Positions 1-8,380 are shown, numbered from the stretch's first letter. The stretch: DNA of 11,227 nt from GWF2-43-63 sp964559205 (GCA_964559205.1 CAZLHV010000102.1:1-11227); one strand, 5' to 3'. Made by a program: numbers and translations. Notes: a model not told the origin generated them from the letters alone.

Positions 1-1630
1 CAATATTTTTATGATATGTCATGCTCACATCACAATTGCGACAACCCGGCGTCCATCCGCACTGCTGACATTCAATCCAAGTGCTGTAGCCACGACGGTT
101 TTGAAAAAGAATCACCTGTCGTTTATTTTCAATAGCAGCTTTTGATGCTTCGAACAATTCAGGACTTAAAGGTCCAATCATCTTTTTTTGAAAAGTCGCC
201 TTCCTGATGTCGATAAGCTTAATCAGAGGAGGGTGTGCATCGCCAAATCTTTCATGAAGACTCACCAAAGCATAAGAACCAGCCTTTGCATTATACCAAG
301 TTTCGAGCGAAGGTGTTGCAGACCCAAGTACCAGAGGAATCTGATTCATTTTTGCAAGCATCACCACTGCATCGCGAGCATGATATCTGGGAGCAGGATC
401 TTTCTGCTTGTAACTTGTGTCATGTTCTTCATCGACAATGATAAGTCCAAGATTGCTGAATGGGAGAAACAGTGCCGAACGTGCACCGACGACCAGCATG
501 GGCTTATCCTTTTGGAGCAAAGATTGCCAAATTTCGACTTTCTCTTGAGGATTAAACCGGCTATGGTAAACAAAAAGATCGTGCTGAATTGACATCTTCA
601 AACGTTCAACCATAAAAGCAGTTAGTGCAATTTCCGGCAGAAGATAAAGCACTTGCTTTCCATTCATGAGAGCGTCATGAATCAAATGAATATAAATCTC
701 CGTTTTTCCACTACCCGTTACCCCGTGAAGCAAAACAGGATGTTCAACTCGCATGTTCTTGCGTAGCTGATCAAGGGCACAGTTTTGAGATATTGAAAGA
801 ACAGGCATTCCTGTAAAGTGCTCAGAATGTATGCTTTGTATCCGAGAAATGGTTTTCTCGCTCAGTTGTAGGACGTGTTTTCTTAATAATGCCGTAACTG
901 CCGAAGAGCCTGCAGCTTGATTCAAAGCCGTCTGCGAAACCTCGCCACTACCTCTGGCCAGGTGAAAAAACTGCAAAAGAGCTTTGTACTGCGCCTGTGA
1001 CTTCTTCTCAAGTTTAACCATCAATGCATTCAGAACACCTTCGCCCGCATATTCAGCAGACAAAGTCAATATCTTGATTTTTTTAGGACTATATCGTTCT
1101 TCAAGCTCCTCAACCGGATAAAGTACTTTCTTATCGACAAGAGATTTAATGAGCTTCTGGACTCCGGTACGGCCAGAAATGGCCTGTATGTCGGAAGGTT
1201 GAAGGTGCTGTGCTTTAAGAGCAGCTTCAGCAATCATGTATTCTTCATCACTGAGCTGACTGAAGTCATCGTTGAAATCAGGATGTATAACATACTGCGT
1301 ATTGCTTTCCATTTTAAGTCCGGCAGGCAAAGCAGCATTCATCACTTCTCCCTCGGAACACATGTAATAGCCAGCCATCCAGGTCCAGAATAACAGCTGG
1401 GAGTCAGTAACCACAGGCGCTTCGTCAAGCACATCGGTGATCTCCTTAATTTCCATATCACCCTCAGGGGCCTGGTTGCTGAGTTCTGCCACAATTCCAG
1501 AATAAAATCGTTTCGATCCAAAATGAACCACAACCCTGATTCCAGGGACGACTTTATTGAGGAGATGATCAGGCACTTTGTAGGAAAAGCGTCCCTGAAG
1601 GTGCAATGGCAAGATAACTGCTGCGTACAC
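1..1630 (-). CDS. priA: Primosomal protein N' (PriA), 3' end cut by window edge
   Basis: PriA is the superfamily 2 DNA helicase that recognises stalled or collapsed forks and reloads the replisome. About 543 N-terminal residues are visible; the rest lies beyond the left edge. The N-terminus has the PriA 3'-DNA-binding domain pattern (YAAVILPL, then VPGIRVVVHFGSKRFYSGIV). The helicase core shows Walker A GVTGSGKTE (residues 303-311), LPEIALT, GARSALFLPF, the DEEHD Walker B box (400-404) and GSATPS (436-441). Cysteines 521, 524, 530 and 533 (CQQC, CRNC) begin the zinc-binding insert typical of PriA. The start is a GTG at 1630; the same frame has a TAA two codons upstream, which is the pfkA stop, so no earlier start is possible. 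No Shine-Dalgarno sequence is seen. It lies 6 bases after pfkA and is probably cotranscribed with it. Confidence 0.96.
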   Translation of the reverse strand, partial: MYAAVILPLHLQGRFSYKVPDHLLNKVVPGIRVVVHFGSKRFYSGIVAELSNQAPEGDMEIKEITDVLDEAPVVTDSQLLFWTWMAGYYMCSEGEVMNAALPAGLKMESNTQYVIHPDFNDDFSQLSDEEYMIAEAALKAQHLQPSDIQAISGRTGVQKLIKSLVDKKVLYPVEELEERYSPKKIKILTLSAEYAGEGVLNALMVKLEKKSQAQYKALLQFFHLARGSGEVSQTALNQAAGSSAVTALLRKHVLQLSEKTISRIQSIHSEHFTGMPVLSISQNCALDQLRKNMRVEHPVLLHGVTGSGKTEIYIHLIHDALMNGKQVLYLLPEIALTAFMVERLKMSIQHDLFVYHSRFNPQEKVEIWQSLLQKDKPMLVVGARSALFLPFSNLGLIIVDEEHDTSYKQKDPAPRYHARDAVVMLAKMNQIPLVLGSATPSLETWYNAKAGSYALVSLHERFGDAHPPLIKLIDIRKATFQKKMIGPLSPELFEASKAAIENKRQVILFQNRRGYSTWIECQQCGWTPGCRNCDVSMTYHKNI

Positions 1631-1636
1631 CTGAGC

Positions 1637-2620
1637 TTAGATTGACAACGTTCGAACCATTTCGAGCAAGTCGTGCCTGACTTTATTGTGATGCTTGACA
1701 GCCTGATCGAAAGGGGTTTCAACGACCTCGCGCTTCACAATGCCAACCATAACACCTGATCGACCAGCAAGAAGGATGTTTACAGCATGAAAACCATACT
1801 GACTCGCAATAACGCGGTCCATGCACGAAGGTGAACCTCCACGCTGAATATGCCCCAACACGGTAACCCTGATATCGTAGTGTGGTAAACGATTTCGCAC
1901 CTGTTCGGCTACGGCAAAAGCACCTCCGCTTTCGTCTCCTTCGGCAATAATGAATATACCGCTTGTCTTATTGTTTCTGCGTCCGGTTTCAATTTTATCA
2001 ATCAGCCTGTCGATCGAAGACTGCGTTTCAGGAATAAGTACATCTTCGGCTCCAACGGCAACTCCGCTTCGTAATGCAATAAACCCGGCATCGCGGCCCA
2101 TAACCTCGATGAAAAAAAGCCTTTCGTGAGAATTGGCAGTATCACGGATTTTATCAACTGCATCAATAACCGTGTTAAGCGCAGTGTCGTATCCAATGCA
2201 ATTGTCTGTCCCAAAAAGGTCGTTGTCGATTGTGCCGGCAATGCCGACGATTCTGAATTCAGGATAAATCGACAGAAACTCATTGGCACCGCGAAAAGTA
2301 CCATCACCACCAATAACAACCATGGCATCAATGCCTGATTTGCGCAGATTCTCTGCTGCTTTAGCCATGCCTTCCTTTGTTCTGAAATCTTCGCTGCGAG
2401 CGGTTTTAAGTATGGTACCACCCCTTTGAATGATGTTGGCCACACTGCTGTTATCGAGTTCGCGGAAATCAGCATCAACAAGACCCTGATAGCCTCGCAT
2501 GATACCGGTTACCATAATGTTGTTGTACAATGCTGTTCGGGTTACCGCTCTGATAGCTGCATTCATTCCGGGAGCATCACCCCCCGACGTTAGAACACCA
2601 ATACGTTTAATCTGATTCAT
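1637..2620 (-). CDS. pfkA: ATP-dependent 6-phosphofructokinase
   Basis: This enzyme phosphorylates fructose 6-phosphate to fructose 1,6-bisphosphate, the committed step of glycolysis, in the cytoplasm. The protein is 327 residues, the usual bacterial PfkA length. Family motifs are GGDAPGMN (13-20), GGDGT (104-108), GTIDND with the catalytic aspartate (129-134), EVMGRDAGF (172-180) and, near the C-terminus, HIQRGGSPSCMDR. The glycines in GGDGT and before TIDND are those of ATP-using enzymes; PPi-dependent relatives carry Asp and Lys there, so ATP is the inferred donor. The frame is open for 19 further codons upstream, but these encode an unrelated hydrophobic stretch. The ATG at 2620 begins right before the conserved IGVLTSGGD and sits about 15 bases from the predicted transcription start. 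priA follows after 6 bases. Confidence 0.97.
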   Translation of the reverse strand: MNQIKRIGVLTSGGDAPGMNAAIRAVTRTALYNNIMVTGIMRGYQGLVDADFRELDNSSVANIIQRGGTILKTARSEDFRTKEGMAKAAENLRKSGIDAMVVIGGDGTFRGANEFLSIYPEFRIVGIAGTIDNDLFGTDNCIGYDTALNTVIDAVDKIRDTANSHERLFFIEVMGRDAGFIALRSGVAVGAEDVLIPETQSSIDRLIDKIETGRRNNKTSGIFIIAEGDESGGAFAVAEQVRNRLPHYDIRVTVLGHIQRGGSPSCMDRVIASQYGFHAVNILLAGRSGVMVGIVKREVVETPFDQAVKHHNKVRHDLLEMVRTLSI

Positions 2621-2641
2621 GTTTATCGCAAATTGTATGAA

Positions 2642-2649
2642 CAAAGATA
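2642..2649 (-). promoter_or_regulatory. Putative Bacteroidota -7 box upstream of pfkA
   Basis: The minus strand reads TATCTTTG, a perfect match to the TAnnTTTG -7 consensus of the Bacteroidota primary sigma factor, 22 bases upstream of the pfkA ATG. No TTG lies at the ideal 19-21 base distance; the nearest convincing one is 25 bases upstream. The 63-base gap after the glycosyltransferase gene would let pfkA-priA be transcribed separately. This is inferred from consensus only. Confidence 0.5.
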
Positions 2650-2683
2650 GAAAAAGCAAGCATAACTGCCCGATCAAAATGCG

Positions 2684-3718
2684 TTAAAGCTTCTTCGTGC
2701 TAATTTCTTTTCCAATTTGCCTTATGAAGTCTGATACATGAATCGCTTCAATGTCCCGCATGCAGGAACACATTTGCGTTTTCCGGCACTCGGAACAATC
2801 CTTTTCAGATACAAAGACTTTTACATTTCTGCCAATGGGCGCCCAACGTCCTGGATGCATCGGGCGTATGGGAGGGTACAATCCAATGGCATGAATGCCC
2901 AATGTTGCAGCCATATGAAGTGGTCCGGTGCTGGCGGCCACCAAAGCGTCGCAATGTTCAATGAAGGCCAGCAACTCGCTGAGGGTCAGTTTCCCCGAAA
3001 GGTCAGTTACATGTGAAAAAGGTTCTGCAAGCTCGTTTCTGAATAAAACGCCTTCGTTTTCTGTACCAGTAAGAAAAACATTATACTCTTCAGCAGGAAG
3101 AAGAGCGATGAGTTCCGAAAAGCGGTCAATTCCCCATTCACGGGCACTTCCTCGTGATCCGGGATGCAAAATAAGATTGAACTTTTGCGTGTGAATGAGA
3201 TTCAGGATTTCAGGTTTCAACACATATGAAGGACGCAAAAGCTGCATGTCTATCAGCTCATCTAGGGTTGGCACATCATGAATACCCACTCCGGCGAGCA
3301 ACTTAAAATTCAATTGTGCTTCATGCAATTCCGAGTTTTTGCGACTGAACGATGGACGAGCGTTACAGTGTAACCAATGAAACATACGATGCGAAGTGCC
3401 AACCCGTTGCGGAATTCGGGCTGCATGGGCCGCTCTGGCAATTTCTTTTCGGGGAAACACATGGAATATCACATCGGCATGCAAACCGGATAAATGCCGA
3501 ACAGAATCCGACGAAATTTCGTCCCAACTGATGAATTCGTCAACGCTTGTACATTCAGACACGATGTCTTTTGTGTAATTCCGACCCAGAAAAACAATGT
3601 AACACTGTGGAAAATGCTTTTTCAGAAAAACAACCATTGGCAATGTCAGTATCACATCGCCAATGGCATCAGTACGGCTGATAATAATTCTCGAATGCGG
3701 CCCAATTGAAGTCTTCAT
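2684..3718 (-). CDS. Glycosyltransferase family 9 (heptosyltransferase-like)
   Basis: The protein is 344 residues and resembles the ADP-heptose:LPS heptosyltransferase family (GT9, RfaF/WaaF-like), which transfers sugars onto the lipopolysaccharide core at the inner face of the cytoplasmic membrane. Visible family features are the N-terminal RTDAIGDVILTLP (15-27), the donor-site segment NLILHPGSRGSAREWG (181-196), the STGPLHMAATLG segment (263-274) and YPPIRPMHPGRWAPIG (281-296). A cysteine cluster, CSECRKTQMCSC (308-319), lies near the C-terminus. The ATG at 3718 was chosen because it leads directly into the Rossmann start and lies 8 bases after the preceding gene; the 38-codon upstream extension overlaps that gene and has a different, cysteine-rich composition. 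The donor and acceptor sugars cannot be read from sequence. It ends a three-gene run with the membrane and DUF4139 genes. Confidence 0.9.
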   Translation of the reverse strand: MKTSIGPHSRIIISRTDAIGDVILTLPMVVFLKKHFPQCYIVFLGRNYTKDIVSECTSVDEFISWDEISSDSVRHLSGLHADVIFHVFPRKEIARAAHAARIPQRVGTSHRMFHWLHCNARPSFSRKNSELHEAQLNFKLLAGVGIHDVPTLDELIDMQLLRPSYVLKPEILNLIHTQKFNLILHPGSRGSAREWGIDRFSELIALLPAEEYNVFLTGTENEGVLFRNELAEPFSHVTDLSGKLTLSELLAFIEHCDALVAASTGPLHMAATLGIHAIGLYPPIRPMHPGRWAPIGRNVKVFVSEKDCSECRKTQMCSCMRDIEAIHVSDFIRQIGKEISTKKL

Positions 3719-3726
3719 GCGATCGA

Positions 3727-4161
3727 TTATCCTTCGATGGTCATTTGAATATCCCGCTCGACACGATTGCGTGAAGGAAAGAAAACAAGATAAACAAGCA
3801 CAAGAAAAAGAAAAAGAACAGCAAACATCCATGCCCCTGTCAACATGAAAAATATGACCCCAATGAGCATACCTGACTCAATGAGCGCGTATCGCACAAT
3901 GGCCACCGTCATGTAGGCAGCCAGTCGCTCGTTCAGTGATTCTTTTGCAATGACTTTCTGTAAAAGAATGGGAACAATGACAAAGGAAGCAAATGTTGTT
4001 ATTACAGACACAATAAGTCCGGGAATCAGAAGCTCTTCAAGATTTATTCCCATTAATTCTGTGGATACGCTCTTTACTTGTGAAACTGCCACACCAAAAA
4101 AAATCAGAACGCCTGCAAGAATGGCAACATAAATGACTGTGATTTGTTTGACCTGTTTCAT
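3727..4161 (-). CDS. Small integral membrane protein, four predicted helices
   Basis: I do not recognise a named family. The protein is 144 residues and mostly hydrophobic. Predicted membrane segments are about residues 7-26, 44-68, 81-107 and 109-128. Short basic or charged stretches separate them (QKVIAKESLNERLAAY between the second and third), and a charged tail follows, SRNRVERDIQMTIEG. The ATG at 4161 lies 10 bases after the DUF4139 stop and gives a natural N-terminus (MKQVKQITVIY). The 36 extra upstream codons overlap the DUF4139 gene and look unlike a protein start. The A-rich plus-strand stretch near 3775-3830 is simply the complement of the Phe/Leu/Val-rich fourth helix. Tight spacing to both neighbours suggests cotranscription and an envelope-related role, but no function is shown by the sequence. 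Confidence 0.85.
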   Translation of the reverse strand: MKQVKQITVIYVAILAGVLIFFGVAVSQVKSVSTELMGINLEELLIPGLIVSVITTFASFVIVPILLQKVIAKESLNERLAAYMTVAIVRYALIESGMLIGVIFFMLTGAWMFAVLFLFLVLVYLVFFPSRNRVERDIQMTIEG

Positions 4162-4171
4162 ACTGCATCGA

Positions 4172-5731
4172 TTATGGCACCAACACTTCGTAGGTATAAG
4201 TGAGTTTCTTTTTTTCTCCACCTTTGATGGACAGATCCCATTTGATGTTGGTGAGCGGGTTGACTCCATAGTATGATCCGGTCTTTTTAATCACACCGGC
4301 ATCAGAGGCTTCGGTTGCAGCAGCATAGATTGATTTGTCAACTTTGAGATTAATCACTTTCTCCTGAAGATTCTCAATGCTAATTTCGCCCTTAATCACC
4401 ACTTTTGCATAGCGGGATTTATTGATGATAGAGAAATTGTCCGTACGGCTGGTTTCTTCTTCGGTGTAGGTTACCACCACATCGCTTGATCGTGCAAGCT
4501 GCACACTGGTTTCGCCTTTAACCGGCGTGTATTTCAGCTGATCCTGTGCCAAAGGCATCAGATTTTCATCAAGCACAAAAACGGGTCCTGTGGTAAAGGG
4601 CTGTGTGGTGGCATTGGTGATACGAAGGCTGTGATAAACGGTTTGGCGGTTCTTTTCGGTATCCATCACATAGCGGTTTCCCTGATAGTTCACCAAATCG
4701 CCGATGCTTACTTCGTAAATATCCTTGTAGGTTGTGTTTTGTGAAAAAATCATCACCGAAGTTTTGCTATTGATTGGCAGCGTGACTTTTCCGCATTTAT
4801 AGAAATACAGATCGTTCGATTTTTCACCTTCGGTATTATAAGTATAGTAGTTGCCGTAATCCAGTGCGCCAACCTGACTTAGCGAGCTTTCGTCGGCCTG
4901 CATCTGATAGTTGTCGTACCGGGCGTTTGAAAATGCATTGAATCCGCCGCCGGCACCATATCCATACATTCCAGCAAGATATGAAACAGCAATGGGATCG
5001 AGTTGAGTGCCATAGTAGAAATTTGGACTACCTACTGTCAGCACCAGATCCGTATTTACAATATCGCTTTCCATGTTATTCTCAATGGTGGCTTTAAGTT
5101 CGAGTTGAACTTCCTTGTCATTCAGTATCTTTATGTTGTAACAAGGTGTCCACTGAATGCCGCTTTGCATGTACGAAATACGAACAGGGATTTGACCACT
5201 GGCTTTATTAAAGCGTACAAAACCACGACGTACGACTGAATCAACCTCGAGTTTCTCGACAGGAGTTTCGTCGAAAGACAGCTCTTTAATGTTTCCGGCA
5301 TAAATATAAGTGGTCCGGTTGTCGGCTCCTTTAATCTTGCAAATGCCGGCTAAGGGGTTGTATCCCAAGAGCGTCCCCGAAATGTCGCGTACATTTTCAG
5401 CATCGATCAGATAGGACATTCTGATTTTCTTTCCTTCATTAACTTTCAGAAGATCAATGTAGGATGAAAAGGCTTTCTTATTCTTGAGTGTGTCGTTGAT
5501 AAAGCGGATTTGTTCTACTTTCACATCCTTGCTGGTTGCCAGCCAGAATGTGCTGAGCAGCGGAGCCGGAGGCACCATGATCGATGCTTCGTAGTTGTTG
5601 ATGTTGGCATTGCCCTCCCGAATGAGAAAATAAGTGCCATTTTTAAACACATTGAGCTGGGTAGGTGTTGTGCTTTGCGCATACATTGATGCAACAACAC
5701 AAATGAATAATGCAGCAAAAATTGTCTTCAT
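4172..5731 (-). CDS. Secreted DUF4139-domain protein
   Basis: The protein is 519 residues. It starts with a signal peptide: MKTIFAALFICVVASMYAQS, with likely cleavage after the alanine at position 18. An N-terminal beta-rich part (about 20-160) resembles the DUF4140 region. The DUF4139 core follows, marked by GIQWTPCYNI (191-200), LKATIENNMESDIVNTDLVLTVGSP (212-236) and the C-terminal pattern NPLTNIKWDLSIKGGEKKKLTYTYEV (491-516). Residues about 248-305 form a low-complexity Gly/Tyr/Asn/Ser insert (YGYGAGGGFNAF and similar). The family occurs in bacteria and fungi as mucoidy-inhibitor A-like proteins; its biochemical role is not established. The protein should be exported to the periplasm or beyond. 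It is the first gene of a run with the membrane protein and the GT9 transferase, behind a well-placed promoter. Confidence 0.88.
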   Translation of the reverse strand: MKTIFAALFICVVASMYAQSTTPTQLNVFKNGTYFLIREGNANINNYEASIMVPPAPLLSTFWLATSKDVKVEQIRFINDTLKNKKAFSSYIDLLKVNEGKKIRMSYLIDAENVRDISGTLLGYNPLAGICKIKGADNRTTYIYAGNIKELSFDETPVEKLEVDSVVRRGFVRFNKASGQIPVRISYMQSGIQWTPCYNIKILNDKEVQLELKATIENNMESDIVNTDLVLTVGSPNFYYGTQLDPIAVSYLAGMYGYGAGGGFNAFSNARYDNYQMQADESSLSQVGALDYGNYYTYNTEGEKSNDLYFYKCGKVTLPINSKTSVMIFSQNTTYKDIYEVSIGDLVNYQGNRYVMDTEKNRQTVYHSLRITNATTQPFTTGPVFVLDENLMPLAQDQLKYTPVKGETSVQLARSSDVVVTYTEEETSRTDNFSIINKSRYAKVVIKGEISIENLQEKVINLKVDKSIYAAATEASDAGVIKKTGSYYGVNPLTNIKWDLSIKGGEKKKLTYTYEVLVP

Positions 5732-5750
5732 GGTTTGTGATTTATGGGGT

Positions 5751-5780
5751 TAAAGATACAAAAACAGCGATATTTCACAA
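5751..5780 (-). promoter_or_regulatory. Putative promoter for the DUF4139 gene run
   Basis: On the minus strand a TTG (5780-5778) is followed by exactly 19 bases and then TATCTTTA (5758-5751), close to the Bacteroidota consensus TTG-N19-21-TAnnTTTG. Only the last base of the -7 box differs. The ATG at 5731 lies about 20 bases downstream, leaving a short leader. It sits in the 87-base gap after the S4 gene, so the DUF4139 run probably has its own transcript. Confidence 0.6.
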
Positions 5781-5818
5781 ACCAAAATTCAACATATGCC
5801 TCAGCAACGTTCAGCATA

Positions 5819-6184
5819 CTATTCGTCCATCCAGTCGTCCAGTTCGCGACGATCCTTCTTGGTTGGACGTCCCATGCCTTTGGGGCGCTGCAACACAAGA
5901 CGTTCGCGCACAAGGTCAAGTTTTTTAAATTCCTCCTCGGGTGTCAGCTCAATGATGTAATCTGGGAGCAATTTGGCTCCCACCCTTGATTTTGGGAATG
6001 CAACAACCTGAATGGTTCTTGTAAATGCATGCAGACGAATTTCAATGGTGTCGCCGCTTAACACCTCGCGAGAAGGTTTCACTTCGACCCCTGAAATTTT
6101 TACTCGGCCATTCCGAATGGCCTCTGTGGCCAAAGTCCGGGTTTTATATACCCTGACATCCCAAAGAAACTTATCGATACGCAT
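5819..6184 (-). CDS. S4-domain RNA-binding protein, Hsp15-like
   Basis: The protein is 121 residues. Its first ~60 residues form an S4 RNA-binding domain: MRIDKFLWDVRVYKTRTLATEAI, then GRVKISGVEVKPSREVLSGDTIEI. This is the pattern of Hsp15/HslR (YrfH) proteins, which in Escherichia coli bind 50S subunits carrying stranded peptidyl-tRNA. The C-terminus has the basic, proline-containing RPKGMGRPTKKDRR tail frequent in Bacteroidota members. It starts 13 bases after the der stop, so it is probably the third gene of the era-der run; the shared theme is ribosome assembly and rescue. The Hsp15 role is inferred from the family, and other small S4 proteins are possible. Confidence 0.88.
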   Translation of the reverse strand: MRIDKFLWDVRVYKTRTLATEAIRNGRVKISGVEVKPSREVLSGDTIEIRLHAFTRTIQVVAFPKSRVGAKLLPDYIIELTPEEEFKKLDLVRERLVLQRPKGMGRPTKKDRRELDDWMDE

Positions 6185-6197
6185 TAGGTCAAGTCAC

Positions 6198-7502
6198 TTA
6201 CTTTTCTCTAAAATATATTTGCACCTGACACCCTGAAAAATCGAAATTTTCACGAAGCTTCTTCTCAACAAATCGCCTGTAAGGTTCCTTAATGTATTGT
6301 GGCAGATTGCAGAAAAAGACAAATGCCGGATATGCCAGAGGTAACTGAGTGATGTATTTGATTTTCACACGTTTTCCCTTGTACATTGGTGGTGGATTAT
6401 CCTGCAGCACCGGTAACAGCAGATTGTTTAATTTCGAAGTGCTCACACGACGGCTTCGATTGTCGTGAACATGTTTCAGCATTTCGAGCATTTTAATGAC
6501 CCTTGTTTTTTCAGTGGCACTGGTAAAAACAATGGGTACATCGGATTGGGGAGCAATTCGCGAGAGAATGAGGTCGCGGTACTCGTCGAGTGTTTTGTGA
6601 TCCTTTTCCACCAAGTCCCACTTATTCATGGCAATGACAATTCCCTTGTGGTTCTCGTTGATGATACTCAGAATATGAAGATCCTGTGCTTCGATTCCAC
6701 GAGTCGCATCGATCACCAACAGGCACACATCGCTGTTTTCAATAGCCCTAATGGCTCGCACGGTGCTATAGAACTCAACATTGTCCGAAATCTTTGTTTT
6801 CTTTCGAATACCTGCAGTATCGACAAGTAAGAAATGAAATCCAAATTTATTGTACTCAGTAAAAATGCTGTCGCGGGTGGTTCCAGCAACCGGAGTAACA
6901 ATGGCTCGATCTTCGCCACTGAGTGTATTCAGCATGCTGCTTTTCCCCGCATTTGGTCTGCCAACAATCGCTATTCGAGGAATATCGGTAGGCGCCTTTT
7001 CGTCCTGCGGCTTGAAGTGCGCAACCATGGCATCAAGCAATTCACCTGTGCCACTGCCATTCACCGCACTTATTGGAAAAATCTCAGCGAAACCTGATGA
7101 ATAAAACTCTGCAAAATTAAGAGCCTGCTGGTTGGTATCGGCCTTGTTCACTGCAAGGAGAACAGGTTTATTGCTACGCCTTAGCAAGTCAGCCACATCT
7201 TCATCCATGGGAGTAAACCCTTCGCGGATATCGGTTAAAAAGAGAATTACATCAGCTTCAGAAATGGCAAGACGAACCTGTTTTTTAATTTCTTCTTCAA
7301 ACATGTCATCACTGTCGTTGACATATCCGCCAGTGTCAATTACAGAAAAAGAAATTCCATTCCAATCGCTTTTTCCATAGTGCCGGTCGCGGGTTACCCC
7401 ACTGGTTGGATCTTCAATGGCAGCTCTTTCGCCTACCAAACGGTTGAAAAAAGTTGATTTGCCCACGTTAGGGCGTCCTACAATTGCGAGAATGTTGCTC
7501 AT
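6198..7502 (-). CDS. der: Ribosome biogenesis GTPase Der (EngA), two tandem GTPase domains
   Basis: The 434-residue protein has the Der architecture of two GTPase domains followed by a KH-like domain. It acts in the cytoplasm in 50S subunit maturation. GTPase 1 shows GRPNVGKST (9-17), DTGG (56-59) and NKAD (119-122). GTPase 2 shows GRPNAGKSS (181-189), AGTTRDS (206-212), DTAG (228-231) and NKWD (293-296). The C-terminal KH-like part contains KRVKIKYITQ and PAFVFFCNLPQYI and ends in QIYFREK. Length and motif order match the family with no truncation. The ATG at 7502 leads directly into the first beta strand and comes 2 bases after the era stop, indicating transcription with era; coupled translation is plausible. 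Confidence 0.98.
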   Translation of the reverse strand: MSNILAIVGRPNVGKSTFFNRLVGERAAIEDPTSGVTRDRHYGKSDWNGISFSVIDTGGYVNDSDDMFEEEIKKQVRLAISEADVILFLTDIREGFTPMDEDVADLLRRSNKPVLLAVNKADTNQQALNFAEFYSSGFAEIFPISAVNGSGTGELLDAMVAHFKPQDEKAPTDIPRIAIVGRPNAGKSSMLNTLSGEDRAIVTPVAGTTRDSIFTEYNKFGFHFLLVDTAGIRKKTKISDNVEFYSTVRAIRAIENSDVCLLVIDATRGIEAQDLHILSIINENHKGIVIAMNKWDLVEKDHKTLDEYRDLILSRIAPQSDVPIVFTSATEKTRVIKMLEMLKHVHDNRSRRVSTSKLNNLLLPVLQDNPPPMYKGKRVKIKYITQLPLAYPAFVFFCNLPQYIKEPYRRFVEKKLRENFDFSGCQVQIYFREK

Positions 7503-7504
7503 AA

Positions 7505-8377
7505 TCAGTATCCGAGTTTGTCGAGTGTGCGGGCGTCATCGCGCCAATCGCGTACTTTAACGGTTAAGTCTAAAAAAATGTGTTGATCCATAAATTCTTC
7601 GATGGACTTGCGCGAGGCCATGCCCAGCTTTTTTATGGATTTGCCTTCGTGACCAATGACAATTTTCTTCTGGCTTTCGCGGCTTACATACAGCGTTGCG
7701 CCTATGTGAGGAATGGCTTCGTCCTCTTTGAAATACTCAATAACCACCTCAGAATGATACGGGATTTCCTTTCCATACAATAAAAAAATCTGTTCGCGAA
7801 TCATTTCAGAAACAAAAAACCGTAGATGCCTGTCGCTCACAATATCGGCAGGATAATATGGCGGATGAAGAGGAAGAAGATCGATAACCTTCTCGCGCAA
7901 CGAGTCGATGTTGAATTGATGCAATGCTGACAAGGCAAATATCTCTGCATTTGGCAACAATTGCTTAAAGAAATCAGCCTGTTTGTGTATTTTATCCTGA
8001 TCCGAAGTATCAATTTTGTTTATAAGAACCAATAAAGGAACAGAAAGATTCTGAAGGCGCATAAGAAGTTGATCATGAATCACCGTCTGGTTTGGCTCAA
8101 CCATCATCAAAACTATGTCAGCATCTTCGAACGCTGTGTTGATGTACTCATTCATTTTTCGATGCAACTCATAAGCCGGCTTCTCAACATACCCCGGCGT
8201 GTCAGAAAAAATGACCTGATACGTATCTGTACTTAAAAACCCAAGCACCCGCTGCCTTGTGGTTTGGGCTTTTGGTGAGACAATAGAAATTTTTTCGCCT
8301 GTTAAAGCGTTGATCAGCGTTGATTTACCCACATTTGGGTTGCCGATGATGTTGACAAATCCACTTTTATGCGACAT
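7505..8377 (-). CDS. era: GTPase Era
   Basis: Era is an essential GTPase that binds 16S rRNA near its 3' end and checks 30S subunit assembly. The 290-residue protein shows GNPNVGKST (12-20), the QTTR switch I motif (38-41), DTPG (59-62) and NKID (120-123). A C-terminal KH domain contains GHEGKSIKKLG (242-252), and the protein ends in KVRDWRDDARTLDKLGY, the usual Era ending. An upstream in-frame start exists near 8446, but the 23 codons it adds are cysteine-rich, overlap the probable promoter and have no family counterpart; the ATG at 8377 just before KSGFVNIIGNPN was therefore chosen. It is the first gene of the era-der-S4 run and is divergent from tRNA-fMet. Confidence 0.97.
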   Translation of the reverse strand: MSHKSGFVNIIGNPNVGKSTLINALTGEKISIVSPKAQTTRQRVLGFLSTDTYQVIFSDTPGYVEKPAYELHRKMNEYINTAFEDADIVLMMVEPNQTVIHDQLLMRLQNLSVPLLVLINKIDTSDQDKIHKQADFFKQLLPNAEIFALSALHQFNIDSLREKVIDLLPLHPPYYPADIVSDRHLRFFVSEMIREQIFLLYGKEIPYHSEVVIEYFKEDEAIPHIGATLYVSRESQKKIVIGHEGKSIKKLGMASRKSIEEFMDQHIFLDLTVKVRDWRDDARTLDKLGY

Positions 8378-8380
8378 TTT

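Noticed and set aside
188..592. Plus-strand open frame of 134 codons, and a second one from 235
   Set aside because: Both are antisense to the helicase core of priA, which has strong family motifs on the minus strand. The translations are low in recognisable structure.
1342..1722. Minus-strand open frame of 126 codons across the pfkA-priA junction
   Set aside because: It is out of frame with two well-supported genes and has no family features.
3775..3830. A-rich low-complexity tract on the plus strand
   Set aside because: It is the complement of codons for a hydrophobic Phe/Leu/Val membrane helix, so it needs no separate explanation.
5795..5818. Possible hairpin TATGC...GCATA after the S4 gene
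   Set aside because: The 5-bp stem has a 14-base loop and no T-run on the minus strand, too weak to call a terminator.
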